Of a stretch of 64,000 bases of DNA, positions 26,322 to 34,328 are shown piece by piece. The notes under the pieces are model-generated. The model saw only the letters and a program-made list of their open reading frames with translations. It was not told where the DNA came from and did not search any database. Location of the stretch: positions 38,788 through 102,787 of the forward strand of contig NZ_JAJEPR010000011.1 in assembly GCF_020686945.1 (NCBI RefSeq). Reading direction: 5' to 3'. Source of the stretch: Limivivens faecihominis (lineage in GTDB: Bacteria > Bacillota > Clostridia > Lachnospirales > Lachnospiraceae). A program made the translations under genes and the position numbers. Numbering within the stretch: position 1 is the stretch's first letter; each line of letters starts with the position of its first letter.

Positions 26322-27530
26322 TTAAGATTCAGGAAGAGATGAAAGATATTCTTTCACTCGTCCGTAATAGATTCTTAGAAACTTGTTGGCACCTGCAGTC
26401 ATATAGACATAATAAGGCTTGCCTTGTGCCCGTTTCTTATCTATGAACTGATACACAGGATCATCCTGTGGGTGTGTTTTTATTAAGACATCCATTACCT
26501 GAAATAAAGTCTTTCTAAGATCAGATGAGCCTCGTTTTGAAGTTGGAACACTTTTTTGTTCATAACTTCCCGATTCATTAACACCGGGATCTACACCGGC
26601 AAAAGCAGTAATAGCACCTTTATGGGTAAAACGGGAAACATCACCAATCTCAGCCATCAACTGAGATCCGAGTGAAGTTCCAACACCTTTCATAGCCATA
26701 ACGACAGAATATTCAGGGAGTTTGGATGCAGTTTCATTCATGAGAGTGCGTAGTGACTCAACAGTTGTAGAGGCACTGTTAAGCTGATCCACAGCCTGCT
26801 TAATTATAAGCTTTGTAATGGCATCCTTTGGAAGTACAGGAACAAGTTCCTTTGCTTTTCCATAGATTTCCTCAGCTTTGGATTGGCTGAAGTTGTACTT
26901 CTTACGTTTGCACCAGTTTTGATAATGGTCGATAAAGGCATTCAGAGACATTTTACGGACACAGTCCACATGCCAGTATGTAGATGCAAAATCAACCCAT
27001 TTCTGGCTGCCATCACTGCGTGCAGGACTGTCAAAGTAAGTATTAACACCAGGATAGGTTTGGTCAAGGATGCCGATAAGATTATTTTTCATAGCCGTCT
27101 TGTGCTTCATGTAAAAGCCGAACTGACGGTTCATGGTTTTGAGCTGATTGCGTAATTCATCCATAACATTATACTGTTTAAGATTTTGCCATTTGTCAAG
27201 AGCATATCGGGCAATCTTAACAGCATCCGCTTTATCAGATTTCACTTTACGAAGAGAATCATTATCAAAGTCTTTGATAAGTTTTGGGTTAATGGCACTG
27301 ACGAAAAGATTTGCCTTTGAAAGCTGATGGGCGAGGACTTCATAATAACGTCCTGTGTGCTCCATCACGATTCGGGACTCCCCTTCAACAGAGTTGATGA
27401 GTTCTACAAGTGAATGGATATCACTGGCTGTGTGTTTGATTTCGAAAGGTGCGGAAACAATTTCACCGAAAGGTCGCATGATAGCAACCATACTCTTACC
27501 TTTTGAAACATCGATACCTACTGCGTTCAT
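26322..27530 (-). CDS. IS110-family transposase (DEDD recombinase)
   Basis: A 402-residue protein with the RuvC-like DEDD domain (GIDVSKGKS Asp, VMEHTGRY Glu, SDKADA Asp pair) and the C-terminal Transposase_20 domain carrying the catalytic serine region (MKGVGTSLGSQLMAEIGD, AFAGVDPGVNESG). TTAAGGAG precedes the ATG. The length is normal for the family and the gene looks intact. It would act together with the RNA from the upstream non-coding end. Confidence 0.95.
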   Translation of the reverse strand: MNAVGIDVSKGKSMVAIMRPFGEIVSAPFEIKHTASDIHSLVELINSVEGESRIVMEHTGRYYEVLAHQLSKANLFVSAINPKLIKDFDNDSLRKVKSDKADAVKIARYALDKWQNLKQYNVMDELRNQLKTMNRQFGFYMKHKTAMKNNLIGILDQTYPGVNTYFDSPARSDGSQKWVDFASTYWHVDCVRKMSLNAFIDHYQNWCKRKKYNFSQSKAEEIYGKAKELVPVLPKDAITKLIIKQAVDQLNSASTTVESLRTLMNETASKLPEYSVVMAMKGVGTSLGSQLMAEIGDVSRFTHKGAITAFAGVDPGVNESGSYEQKSVPTSKRGSSDLRKTLFQVMDVLIKTHPQDDPVYQFIDKKRAQGKPYYVYMTAGANKFLRIYYGRVKEYLSSLPES

Positions 27531-27559
27531 AAATGGTCACTCCTTAAGATTATTGCAAT

Positions 27560-27735
27560 GGATAAATACCAGTTTTACTCATTGCCTATTCAATCTACTG
27601 TGGTGTGACGCGAATGCACCTATGGCGATTCAACCTGCATAAAACGAACGTTGCGAATGAGGAGCTGGTTATCAGTCTAATTTACGGACGCGAAGTCCAA
27701 GATTGGAAGACGATATACCGATTGCTCCATCATTA
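27560..27735 (-). ncRNA. Probable bridge RNA region of the IS110 element
   Basis: The 200-base non-coding end upstream of the transposase contains several stem-forming stretches (for example GGACTTCGCGTCC and GGAGCTGGTT/AACCAGCTCC-type pairings). In IS110-group elements this end encodes the bridge RNA that specifies target and donor. A donor-guide-like match is visible: CCTGCA at 27634-27639 is repeated next to the right-end core at 26204-26209. Exact ends and loops need folding and comparison with relatives. Confidence 0.5.
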
Positions 27736-27823
27736 TACAGCTTAAGCAACAAGATGGATAATTCCTTACTGGCTGTAAGGGATATTAACCATAAATATAT
27801 TGTAGTAGATTGGAGGAGAATTA

Positions 27824-28057
27824 ATGCTAACCACACTATTAGGAGATATTGAAATATATGTAGATGACAACAAGGTTGAATATATGGAAAAGTATATTAG
27901 AGTGTCAGACAAATTATGTCATGACGTAAGTGGGAGATATGCCATTAAAATTGATTTTAATCCAGATGGAAAAATACATACAATCTCTTGTAAAATAAAG
28001 GGACATGTTTCATCTAAAAAGGATGGAATAGAACCAGGAGAGCGATTAGAATTCTAA
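27824..28057 (+). CDS. Small unknown protein
   Basis: A 77-residue protein (MLTTLLGDIEIYVDDNKVEY) with GGAGGAG before the ATG. It looks like a compact beta-rich fold with alternating hydrophobic strands (YAIKIDFNPDGKIHTISCKI). No family recognised. It starts a run of three AT-rich genes between the YodL gene and the defence block. The IS110 insertion separates it from a TATAAT box at 26190-26195 that probably served it. Confidence 0.55.
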   Translation: MLTTLLGDIEIYVDDNKVEYMEKYIRVSDKLCHDVSGRYAIKIDFNPDGKIHTISCKIKGHVSSKKDGIEPGERLEF

Positions 28058-28152
28058 ATTGTCAATAGGTATGGAAGGCGAATCAGGATATTATGCGGAT
28101 GGTATGAATGATGACAAAGCGTTTTGGTAGACGAAAGAAGGGATGAGGAAGT

Positions 28153-28518
28153 ATGTCACAAATGAAAAGAGACAAAGAAATAAGGCCAACAAAGCTTGGC
28201 AAAAGAAAAAGATTAAGTTTACGTTCAAGAACACAAAATAAAGGAAATGCTTGTAACATATTGATTGTTACTGAAAAAGGAGAAGAATTAACATATAGAA
28301 TAGCTCGTAGGCGTAGAATATATAAAATAGATAAAAAGAGTGAAGTACCCTATACACATATAAAAATTGCAAGTAGTCTAAAAGTTAATTCTAGAATTAA
28401 GTTATATGGTAAAAACGGAGTAGTTAATGGCATTATTAAAAGAATAACCTTTTTAGATCCATCAACAGATGTTGAACCAGGAGATACCCCGCCAATTAAA
28501 AGACCAGGAGGACACTAA
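28153..28518 (+). CDS. Small basic unknown protein
   Basis: A 121-residue strongly basic protein. The first 45 residues are rich in Lys and Arg (KRDKEIRPTKLGKRKRLSLR) and the rest could form a small beta barrel (NILIVTEKGEELTYRIARR). The pI suggests nucleic-acid contact. Its stop overlaps the next start (TAATG), so the pair is coupled. A GAGGAAG site precedes the ATG. No family recognised. Confidence 0.6.
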   Translation: MSQMKRDKEIRPTKLGKRKRLSLRSRTQNKGNACNILIVTEKGEELTYRIARRRRIYKIDKKSEVPYTHIKIASSLKVNSRIKLYGKNGVVNGIIKRITFLDPSTDVEPGDTPPIKRPGGH

Positions 28519-29162
28519 TGTTAGAATTCATAACAGATATCTTACAAATATTAAATAATTACATTACGTACATATATCCAGGGTTAATCTCTATATTTGT
28601 TTATAAATATTTAGAAGGGAAAAAAGTTGAAGAGAATAGTATTATAGTAATTAAAAGTATTGCTATAAGTTATCTCTATATGGTGTTTTTGCAAAAAGTA
28701 ATTCAATTTAATTTGAATATTCCTAAGCTAACAAAAATATTACCACATGTAATTCTGTTGATTGCTTCTGTTATATTGCCAATCATATTATATAAGATTG
28801 TTAATGTGAAGTGGTTTGAAAAAATACAAAAATGGTTAAAAATTTCAACACGAAGAAGTTCGAACCCGACAGAAATTGCTCTTTCAAAAGAAAAATCCCC
28901 TTGGGTATGTGTATATATGGACGAGCTAGGAATAATGTATGAGGGCTATATTAGAAATTATGTAAAAGATGTGGATCGAATGACATATTTAATGTTAAGT
29001 CAATACAAAATAAGTAAATTAAAAGGGAATACTAACGAATATGAACAGACATATCCTGCGATTATTCAAGGAACAGAATCAGATGTAAGTAAAAAAGATT
29101 GGGTTATTCTATATTTTGAACACATTACACGTATAGAAATAGTTTATGAAAATGAACACTAA
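28518..29162 (+). CDS. Membrane protein with a soluble C-terminal domain (DUF6338-like)
   Basis: A 214-residue protein with three predicted helices (about 17-32, 45-63, 76-95) and a cytoplasmic domain of about 100 residues (SPWVCVYMDELGIMYEGYIR ... WVILYFEHITRIEI). The architecture, an N-terminal PGLISIF helix and a G-x-x-Y-E-G-Y-I strand pair, resembles DUF6338 proteins, but I hold that loosely. GGAGGAC precedes the ATG. Coupling to the basic protein upstream suggests a two-gene unit, perhaps defensive given the neighbouring Ssp operon. Confidence 0.55.
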   Translation: MLEFITDILQILNNYITYIYPGLISIFVYKYLEGKKVEENSIIVIKSIAISYLYMVFLQKVIQFNLNIPKLTKILPHVILLIASVILPIILYKIVNVKWFEKIQKWLKISTRRSSNPTEIALSKEKSPWVCVYMDELGIMYEGYIRNYVKDVDRMTYLMLSQYKISKLKGNTNEYEQTYPAIIQGTESDVSKKDWVILYFEHITRIEIVYENEH

Positions 29163-29926
29163 GCAAAAGATAAGTATTAGATATGTTTGAAATCGGTATT
29201 TCACATGGAGAACACAGATTGCCATAATTTGTTGAGGAATTTGCGAAGTCTCCGTAGAGGTGATTTCGCTTTTGAGTTTGTGATATCTTACTTTACTATA
29301 AAACTTATCGAAACGGAGCGGGGCAACAAATTAGACTGGAAAAAATATTTTTTATTATTATAGATTGTGTGGAAAAATCCGGTTTTACAAATAAAATAGT
29401 TATCAGCTTTTTAGGCTTTGTAGAGCGAAAGATTTTGATATGATTCTATATTGCAGTATTATAAATATTTTTACGGAAGATAGCGTATACATGATTATAT
29501 CCCAATGAATAGGAAGAGTGATTCGGAAGACCTTTGTTTGACAATCAGATAGAAAGGACCGCCACTACTGCCATAGTGACGGCCGTTGCATAGTTATATA
29601 TGTCGCTTTGAGAGAAGGCCAGTTTACTGGCTTTCTTTTTTTATATAATATGGCAGGCAATATGAAGCAATTAACGTTTGCAAAATAATGGGTTAATTAA
29701 GTTATACAGAAAATATTTGAATTATCATTTTTTTGCTTTGGTTTCAGCAATTGTAAAATATAAATTATAATGGAATTTTGATTGCTGATCGAAATGCACA
29801 CAAAACATTGATGATACAAGCAAAATAAGATATTATGTGATTGAAATTCAGCAATACTTTGTTTGTAAAATCAACGGTAGAGGGTCAGGGCTTGATCGTT
29901 TGGTACAGTTAAGGAGGGACATTACT
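29163..29926. other. Long non-coding gap with hairpins
   Basis: About 760 AT-rich bases. It holds a hairpin CCGCCACTA/TAGTGACGG (29559-29582, one mismatch) followed 30 bases later by a strong terminator. This arrangement resembles the 3' end of the small holin-like type I toxin RNAs of Clostridia, but I see only a very short peptide frame upstream. TATAAT-like boxes near 29765 could drive the next gene. Nothing else stands out. Confidence 0.4.
29614..29642 (+). terminator. Terminator in the gap before the defence block
   Basis: GAAGGCCAG (29614-29622) pairs with CTGGCTTTC (29627-29635), with a TTTA loop and seven T. Confidence 0.85.
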
Positions 29927-30982
29927 ATGAAAAATATAGGATTATCTATTGAGTATAGTGAAGGTAAGAGTACCATTTTAAATATTCCTGACACTAAGAT
30001 ATATACAGCGGGTGAAATTTTGTGTGATCTTATGGCGGGAAATTCATTATATATCCTGTTGAGAAAAGTAAGAGTTTATCCATTCTGCTTCCCAGACGGT
30101 GACGATCCGATTACACCAGATAATGTAGACTTTGGAGAGCAGTTTGTTGTAAGAGGACTCTTGGGCGATTTCGATGAGGACCCTGTTGCAGCACAGCTAT
30201 CAGCAAGCCTTTTTTACAGAACGATAGAAAGACACAGAAGTCTTATCGGAAGGAGCCAGAAAGAACTGGATGATTATATTTCTGAAAGAAATGCAGAGAT
30301 AGCAGCAGATGTAAGATGGGATTATATCGGTGAAGGACTTCAACTTCGTAATATGCATGGATTCCTGATGACATGTTATGCGGAGTATTTGGTGGACGTC
30401 ATAGATAGCATAAATTTTTTTGAATCTTTGGCTGCGGTCATGTCTGGAACCGAAACTGAATTTGACAAAGAACAGGTTAAGTGGTTGAACGAACTTCTTT
30501 CAAAGCAGGAATCTATCAAAGGTGTGGAGACAACTATTAGGTATGATGCTAAGAAAGATTCATATGGCTTGGTATACAATTTTAATAGTTTACTTGCTCT
30601 GGTGGTATTTGAGTATATCCAGATGAAAAACAATGGTGTAAGGCTTATGAAGTGTCAAAATCCTGATTGTGGGAGATATTTTATAGCAAAGAGAAAAACC
30701 GCCATGTATTGTTCATATCCAGCACCGCAGGATGAGAAGCGTAGCTGCAAGAAGGTATATCCGCAAATAACCAGTCAGCGAAGACGCAATGGAGATGCGG
30801 CAAGGAAAGCATACCGCAATACACAGTCAAAACTTATTCATCGGAGAACCGCAAATCCGGATATTGAGAAATACAGACAGAATGTGGATGATCTTCAAAA
30901 AAAGTATAAAGAAAAAAAGGAAGCTGTAGATAATGGGACGATGTCTCTTAAGGAATTTAAGGACTGGCTTAATTCATATTAG
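29927..30982 (+). CDS. DUF6076-like zinc-finger protein
   Basis: A 351-residue protein from the ATG at 29927, chosen because AAGGAGGG lies eight bases upstream; an earlier in-frame ATG has none. Residues 1-230 show no fold I know. Near 245-285 there is a zinc-finger-like set of Cys residues (CQNPDCGRYFIAKRKTAMYC ... SCKK) followed by basic and coiled-coil segments. This resembles CGNR-type fingers and DUF6076 proteins. Such proteins are often isolated ICE cargo. It lies just upstream of the Ssp operon in the same direction, but 490 bases before its promoter, so a functional link is only a guess. Confidence 0.6.
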   Translation: MKNIGLSIEYSEGKSTILNIPDTKIYTAGEILCDLMAGNSLYILLRKVRVYPFCFPDGDDPITPDNVDFGEQFVVRGLLGDFDEDPVAAQLSASLFYRTIERHRSLIGRSQKELDDYISERNAEIAADVRWDYIGEGLQLRNMHGFLMTCYAEYLVDVIDSINFFESLAAVMSGTETEFDKEQVKWLNELLSKQESIKGVETTIRYDAKKDSYGLVYNFNSLLALVVFEYIQMKNNGVRLMKCQNPDCGRYFIAKRKTAMYCSYPAPQDEKRSCKKVYPQITSQRRRNGDAARKAYRNTQSKLIHRRTANPDIEKYRQNVDDLQKKYKEKKEAVDNGTMSLKEFKDWLNSY

Positions 30983-31002
30983 TGTTAGAGAGGATGAGTA
31001 AT

Positions 31003-31281
31003 ATGATGAATTTGAATGGATTAACAAAGATTTTTACGGGTAACGGAGGAACAATCAGATTTGCAATTGCAGGTGTGACTATACTTGGTATTGTAGGGAC
31101 TGTTGTGGAACATAATTATGGAGTCTCAGGAGGATCTGGTAATGGCAGATTTTTCTCGTTTCATCCATTAGGTGCTGTTAACACAAGACAACCGGCACCT
31201 TGTATCGTGGATGAAGGACGGAATGTGATAGATGGGTCGGTAGAAAGCAAAGAAAATAAAATTGCTGAGAAGAACGTATGA
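31003..31281 (+). CDS. Small membrane-anchored unknown protein
   Basis: About 92 residues. A single hydrophobic segment (TIRFAIAGVTILGIVGTVV) is followed by a Gly/Ser-rich, polar C-terminus. I prefer the ATG at 31003, nine bases after GAGAGG, to the GTG at 30982. It follows the zinc-finger gene closely and is probably co-transcribed with it. No family recognised. Confidence 0.5.
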   Translation: MMNLNGLTKIFTGNGGTIRFAIAGVTILGIVGTVVEHNYGVSGGSGNGRFFSFHPLGAVNTRQPAPCIVDEGRNVIDGSVESKENKIAEKNV

Positions 31282-31383
31282 TGCTTGTTGTACGGAAGAA
31301 GCTCAAATGAATCACTTTCTGACATATATAATATAAATTTGTAGCTCTTATAAAAAAACTCACTCAAACGTGTGAAAAATAAG

Positions 31384-31411
31384 TTCAAAGTGCGAAAAAA
31401 CGTGTTATACT
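31384..31411 (+). promoter_or_regulatory. Probable promoter of the ssp operon
   Basis: TTCAAA (31384) and TATACT (31406) are 16 bases apart, 63 bases before the XRE gene. AAACGTGT occurs twice around it (about 31368 and 31399), and CTCAA-caa-TTGAG follows near the start; both are candidate operator elements for the XRE protein. Confidence 0.5.
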
Positions 31412-31473
31412 GTTGAATATGAAGATGCAGATAATTAATTTACAATACTCAACAATTGAGAGTGAGGTTATTT

Positions 31474-31689
31474 ATGGCAATTTCTTATAAACGATTATTC
31501 AAACTAATGATTGATCGAGATATAAAGAAAAAAGATTTAAAACAGAGCACCGGACTCAGCTATACAACGATTTCCAAACTTGAAAAAGGAGAAAATGTTA
31601 CAGCCGATGTACTGGATAAGATATGTTGTCAGTTGGAATGTCAGTTAAATGATATTGCTGAGATTATACCGGATAAAGAGGAGCATTAA
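31474..31689 (+). CDS. Small XRE/Cro-like regulator heading the ssp operon
   Basis: A 71-residue protein consisting of one HTH of the YozG/Cro type (RDIKKKDLKQSTGLSYTTIS KLEKGENV). I choose the ATG at 31474 over the TTG at 31456. Its stop is three bases from the ATG of sspD, so it is certainly in the same transcript. It most likely represses the operon that encodes the potentially costly phosphorothioation system. Confidence 0.85.
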   Translation: MAISYKRLFKLMIDRDIKKKDLKQSTGLSYTTISKLEKGENVTADVLDKICCQLECQLNDIAEIIPDKEEH

Positions 31690-31692
31690 TAG

Positions 31693-33414
31693 ATGTGGTG
31701 CAAATTTTGCAATATAGAGACAAATGAAGAAACATGCCCGGTTTGCGGAAAACCCACATCGGAAGACATTCCTATTGAAATCTATTGGTGTGATTCTTGT
31801 AAGGTACCTGTCATTAAGCAGACGACGGATAATCACAAGGAGGATTGTCCTTGTTGTGGAAGAAAAATGAAGTATCTTGCAAAGGATATCAGACCGGTAT
31901 TTCCGGAGGAACGCCTTTTGATGGAACTTCTTCTGAAAAAAGAACCAAATACATATGCGAAATCTTCTGTTTGGGCATCAACAGGTAGCAGATATTATAT
32001 TGATGGAAAAGCAAAGAATATTCCCGGTAAAGTCTATACTGAAACTGATACTGAAAAAATTGCAGAAGATATCGCTAGATATAAAGAAACAAATACATAT
32101 GAATATTTCAATATATATGCTGAAAGGTTTGTAGAAGCCAATAGAGACAGGCTGAATTACCTTATTGATGAAGCAACAGAGTTTGTCAGGGAGACAGCAG
32201 CAAAGTATAAAGAAGAAAACCGTATCATTTCTTTTTCGGGAGGTAAGGATTCTACCGTTACAGCAGATGTTGTAACAAAGGCTTTGAGTGACCCAAGCCT
32301 TGTACATATTTTTGGAAATACTACACTTGAGTTTCCTACTACTTTGGAATATGCAAAGCGTTTCCGCGAGAATCATCCGCACGCAATATTCCAGATTGCT
32401 AAGAATAATGAACAAGAATTTTTAAGCATGGCGAAAGAAATCGGCCCTCCAGCACGTATGATGAGATGGTGCTGCAGCATGTTTAAGACGGGACCGATTA
32501 CTAGAGTTTTAAATAGCATGTACAGAAATCAGCAGGTTCTGACTTTTTATGGAATCCGCAAATCAGAATCTGTATCAAGAAGTAAATACAATCGTGTAGA
32601 GGACAGTTCGGAATCTGTAAAGATCAATAAACAGACGGTAGCAGCTCCGATTTTCTTCTGGCTGGATGCGGATATCTGGCTGTATATCCTAGCTGAAAAG
32701 ATAGATTTTAATGATGCTTATCGTCTGGGATATGAAAGAGTTGGATGTTGGTTATGTCCCAATAACAACACAAGAGATGTTTTTCTTGCCAATGTTTATA
32801 TGCCTGAACGTGCAAAGGAATGGAGAGAATTCTTAATTGAATTCGCCAAAAATATTGGTAAACCGGACCCTGAAGAGTATATTGATTCCGGTGCATGGAA
32901 AGCACGGCAGGGGGGAAATGGTTTACCAGCAGCGCAGGATGTAAAGATTAAATTTACGAACTGTACGACGGAGGAACATGCAAAGATATATAAGCTCTCA
33001 AGGCCATTTGATGATGAATTGGTAGGTATGTTTGTTCCTTTTGGAAAACTGGCTCCTGAGTTGGGGAGAAAACTGCTCAATGAGACTATTGTTGTGGAAC
33101 CAAGAACGAATGTCCCTATCATGTCAATCCAGCCATTTAAAGAAAATGATTTTGAATATGCTGTGAAGATCCGTACGATGAATGTTGCGGATCATGAGGC
33201 ATTACAGAGAAAAGCTGGATATCAGGTGAGAAAATTCAATGCTTGCCATAAATGCCTGAAGTGTGAATCCGTATGTAAATCGGGTGCTATTTCTATTATG
33301 GGTGATTACTACTATATAAATCCTGATAAGTGTGTTCACTGTGGAATGTGTGTGAATCAGAAGATTTTACGTGGTGGATGTATGATGGATAAATACCTTA
33401 GAACAAAAGACTAG
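31693..33414 (+). CDS. sspD: SspD-like PP-loop sulfur transferase with added zinc-ribbon and ferredoxin domains
   Basis: A 573-residue protein of the PAPS-reductase/ATP-pyrophosphatase family that activates the DNA backbone for sulfur insertion. The PP-loop SGGKDST is at 182-188. Cys260-Cys261 and Cys352/Cys355 form the CC...CxxC pattern that binds a [4Fe-4S] cluster in APS reductases and DndC. Upstream lie two zinc-ribbon-like Cys pairs (residues 3-18 and 33-55). The C-terminus adds a ferredoxin-like cluster pair (Cys518, 521, 524, 528 and 547, 550, 553, 563). DndC/SspD proteins usually lack this C-terminal part as far as I recall. It lies first among the Ssp enzymes and is coupled to the regulator. 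Confidence 0.85.
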   Translation: MWCKFCNIETNEETCPVCGKPTSEDIPIEIYWCDSCKVPVIKQTTDNHKEDCPCCGRKMKYLAKDIRPVFPEERLLMELLLKKEPNTYAKSSVWASTGSRYYIDGKAKNIPGKVYTETDTEKIAEDIARYKETNTYEYFNIYAERFVEANRDRLNYLIDEATEFVRETAAKYKEENRIISFSGGKDSTVTADVVTKALSDPSLVHIFGNTTLEFPTTLEYAKRFRENHPHAIFQIAKNNEQEFLSMAKEIGPPARMMRWCCSMFKTGPITRVLNSMYRNQQVLTFYGIRKSESVSRSKYNRVEDSSESVKINKQTVAAPIFFWLDADIWLYILAEKIDFNDAYRLGYERVGCWLCPNNNTRDVFLANVYMPERAKEWREFLIEFAKNIGKPDPEEYIDSGAWKARQGGNGLPAAQDVKIKFTNCTTEEHAKIYKLSRPFDDELVGMFVPFGKLAPELGRKLLNETIVVEPRTNVPIMSIQPFKENDFEYAVKIRTMNVADHEALQRKAGYQVRKFNACHKCLKCESVCKSGAISIMGDYYYINPDKCVHCGMCVNQKILRGGCMMDKYLRTKD

Positions 33415-33432
33415 GAGTGGAAATACAAAAAG

Positions 33433-34326
33433 ATGACTATGAAATTTCGAGCTCATGAAACATTCTTTATTCGAAAAGGATGGATCAGCAAGGGCATGAA
33501 AGCAATACATAATGATCCAAATGCTTTTATATCAAAAGAACGAAACCCAATGGATACTCTTGGTATTGGGTCTAATATGGTAAAATCCATGCGCTTTTGG
33601 ATGCAGGCAGTTGGTATTACAGAAGAACCAAGCAGGGGAAGAAGAAGCCAGACATTTACACCGCTTGGAGAAAAGATTTATCAGCATGACAGATATATTG
33701 AAGAAATTGGAACACTATATCTTCTTCAGTACCGTCTTGCCTCACAGGATGAACTGGCTACAGCCTGGTATTATTTTTTCAATGTATTTAATATTACAGA
33801 ATTTACAAAAGAGGATTTTGTTGGTGCATTAAACGGGTATGCGATTGATGGTGGTGAGGAGGCAGCACTTCGTTCTTTAACAGATGACTTTAACTGCATT
33901 ATTGGTACCTATGTTCCAAGATATAAGACAAACCCGGGTAAAGTTTCCGCGGAAAATAACATCGATTGTCCGCTGGGAGAACTGGGATTGGTTGATATCG
34001 TGGATAAGGCAAAGAAAATTTACAGAAAGGTAACCCCTTCCGCAGAAAGTATCGATCCCTGGGTGGCACTTGCTGTGATCATGGATCAGGCAGGGGAGGC
34101 TACGGAAGTAGGACTAAATGAGTTACTGACAGGTGTGAAGAATATTGGAAAGGTCTTCAACCTTGATGTTATCACTATGATTGATGTGCTCCATGAAGCA
34201 GAGAAAACCGGTGCAATCAAGATTATTCGTACAGCAGGTTTGGATATTATCCGTATTGAGCACAGATATACGTTTGAAGAATGTGTCGACAAATTTTATG
34301 AATCGATAGAAAGAAACAGGAGATAA
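33433..34326 (+). CDS. sspB: SspB-like DUF4007 protein
   Basis: A 297-residue DUF4007 protein. It starts with the family signature KFRAHETFFIRKGWI and has GIGSNMVKSMRFW, a winged-helix-like N-terminal part, and an extended helical C-terminus. In the Vibrio system the DUF4007 component, SspB, is the DNA-nicking partner required for single-strand phosphorothioation. It sits 18 bases after sspD with AGGAGTGG ahead, and the next gene begins three bases after its stop. It fits the length and order of known Ssp operons. Confidence 0.85.
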   Translation: MTMKFRAHETFFIRKGWISKGMKAIHNDPNAFISKERNPMDTLGIGSNMVKSMRFWMQAVGITEEPSRGRRSQTFTPLGEKIYQHDRYIEEIGTLYLLQYRLASQDELATAWYYFFNVFNITEFTKEDFVGALNGYAIDGGEEAALRSLTDDFNCIIGTYVPRYKTNPGKVSAENNIDCPLGELGLVDIVDKAKKIYRKVTPSAESIDPWVALAVIMDQAGEATEVGLNELLTGVKNIGKVFNLDVITMIDVLHEAEKTGAIKIIRTAGLDIIRIEHRYTFEECVDKFYESIERNRR

Positions 34327-34328
34327 AT

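Larger units (their letters stand above)
26201..27741 (-). mobile_element. IS110-family insertion sequence
   Basis: The element is about 1.54 kb. Both boundaries share CAGC on the plus strand (26201-26204 and 27738-27741), i.e. GCTG with a central CT on the element's own strand. The flanks would join as a continuous leader, ...ATAATAAAAG-CAGC-TTAAGC.... There are no terminal inverted repeats, as expected for the family. Joining the ends in a circle puts TTGACT (right end, 26216-26221 complement) 16 bases from TATAAT (left end, 27732-27737 complement). Boundaries are inferred from this logic and could be off by a few bases. Confidence 0.65.
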
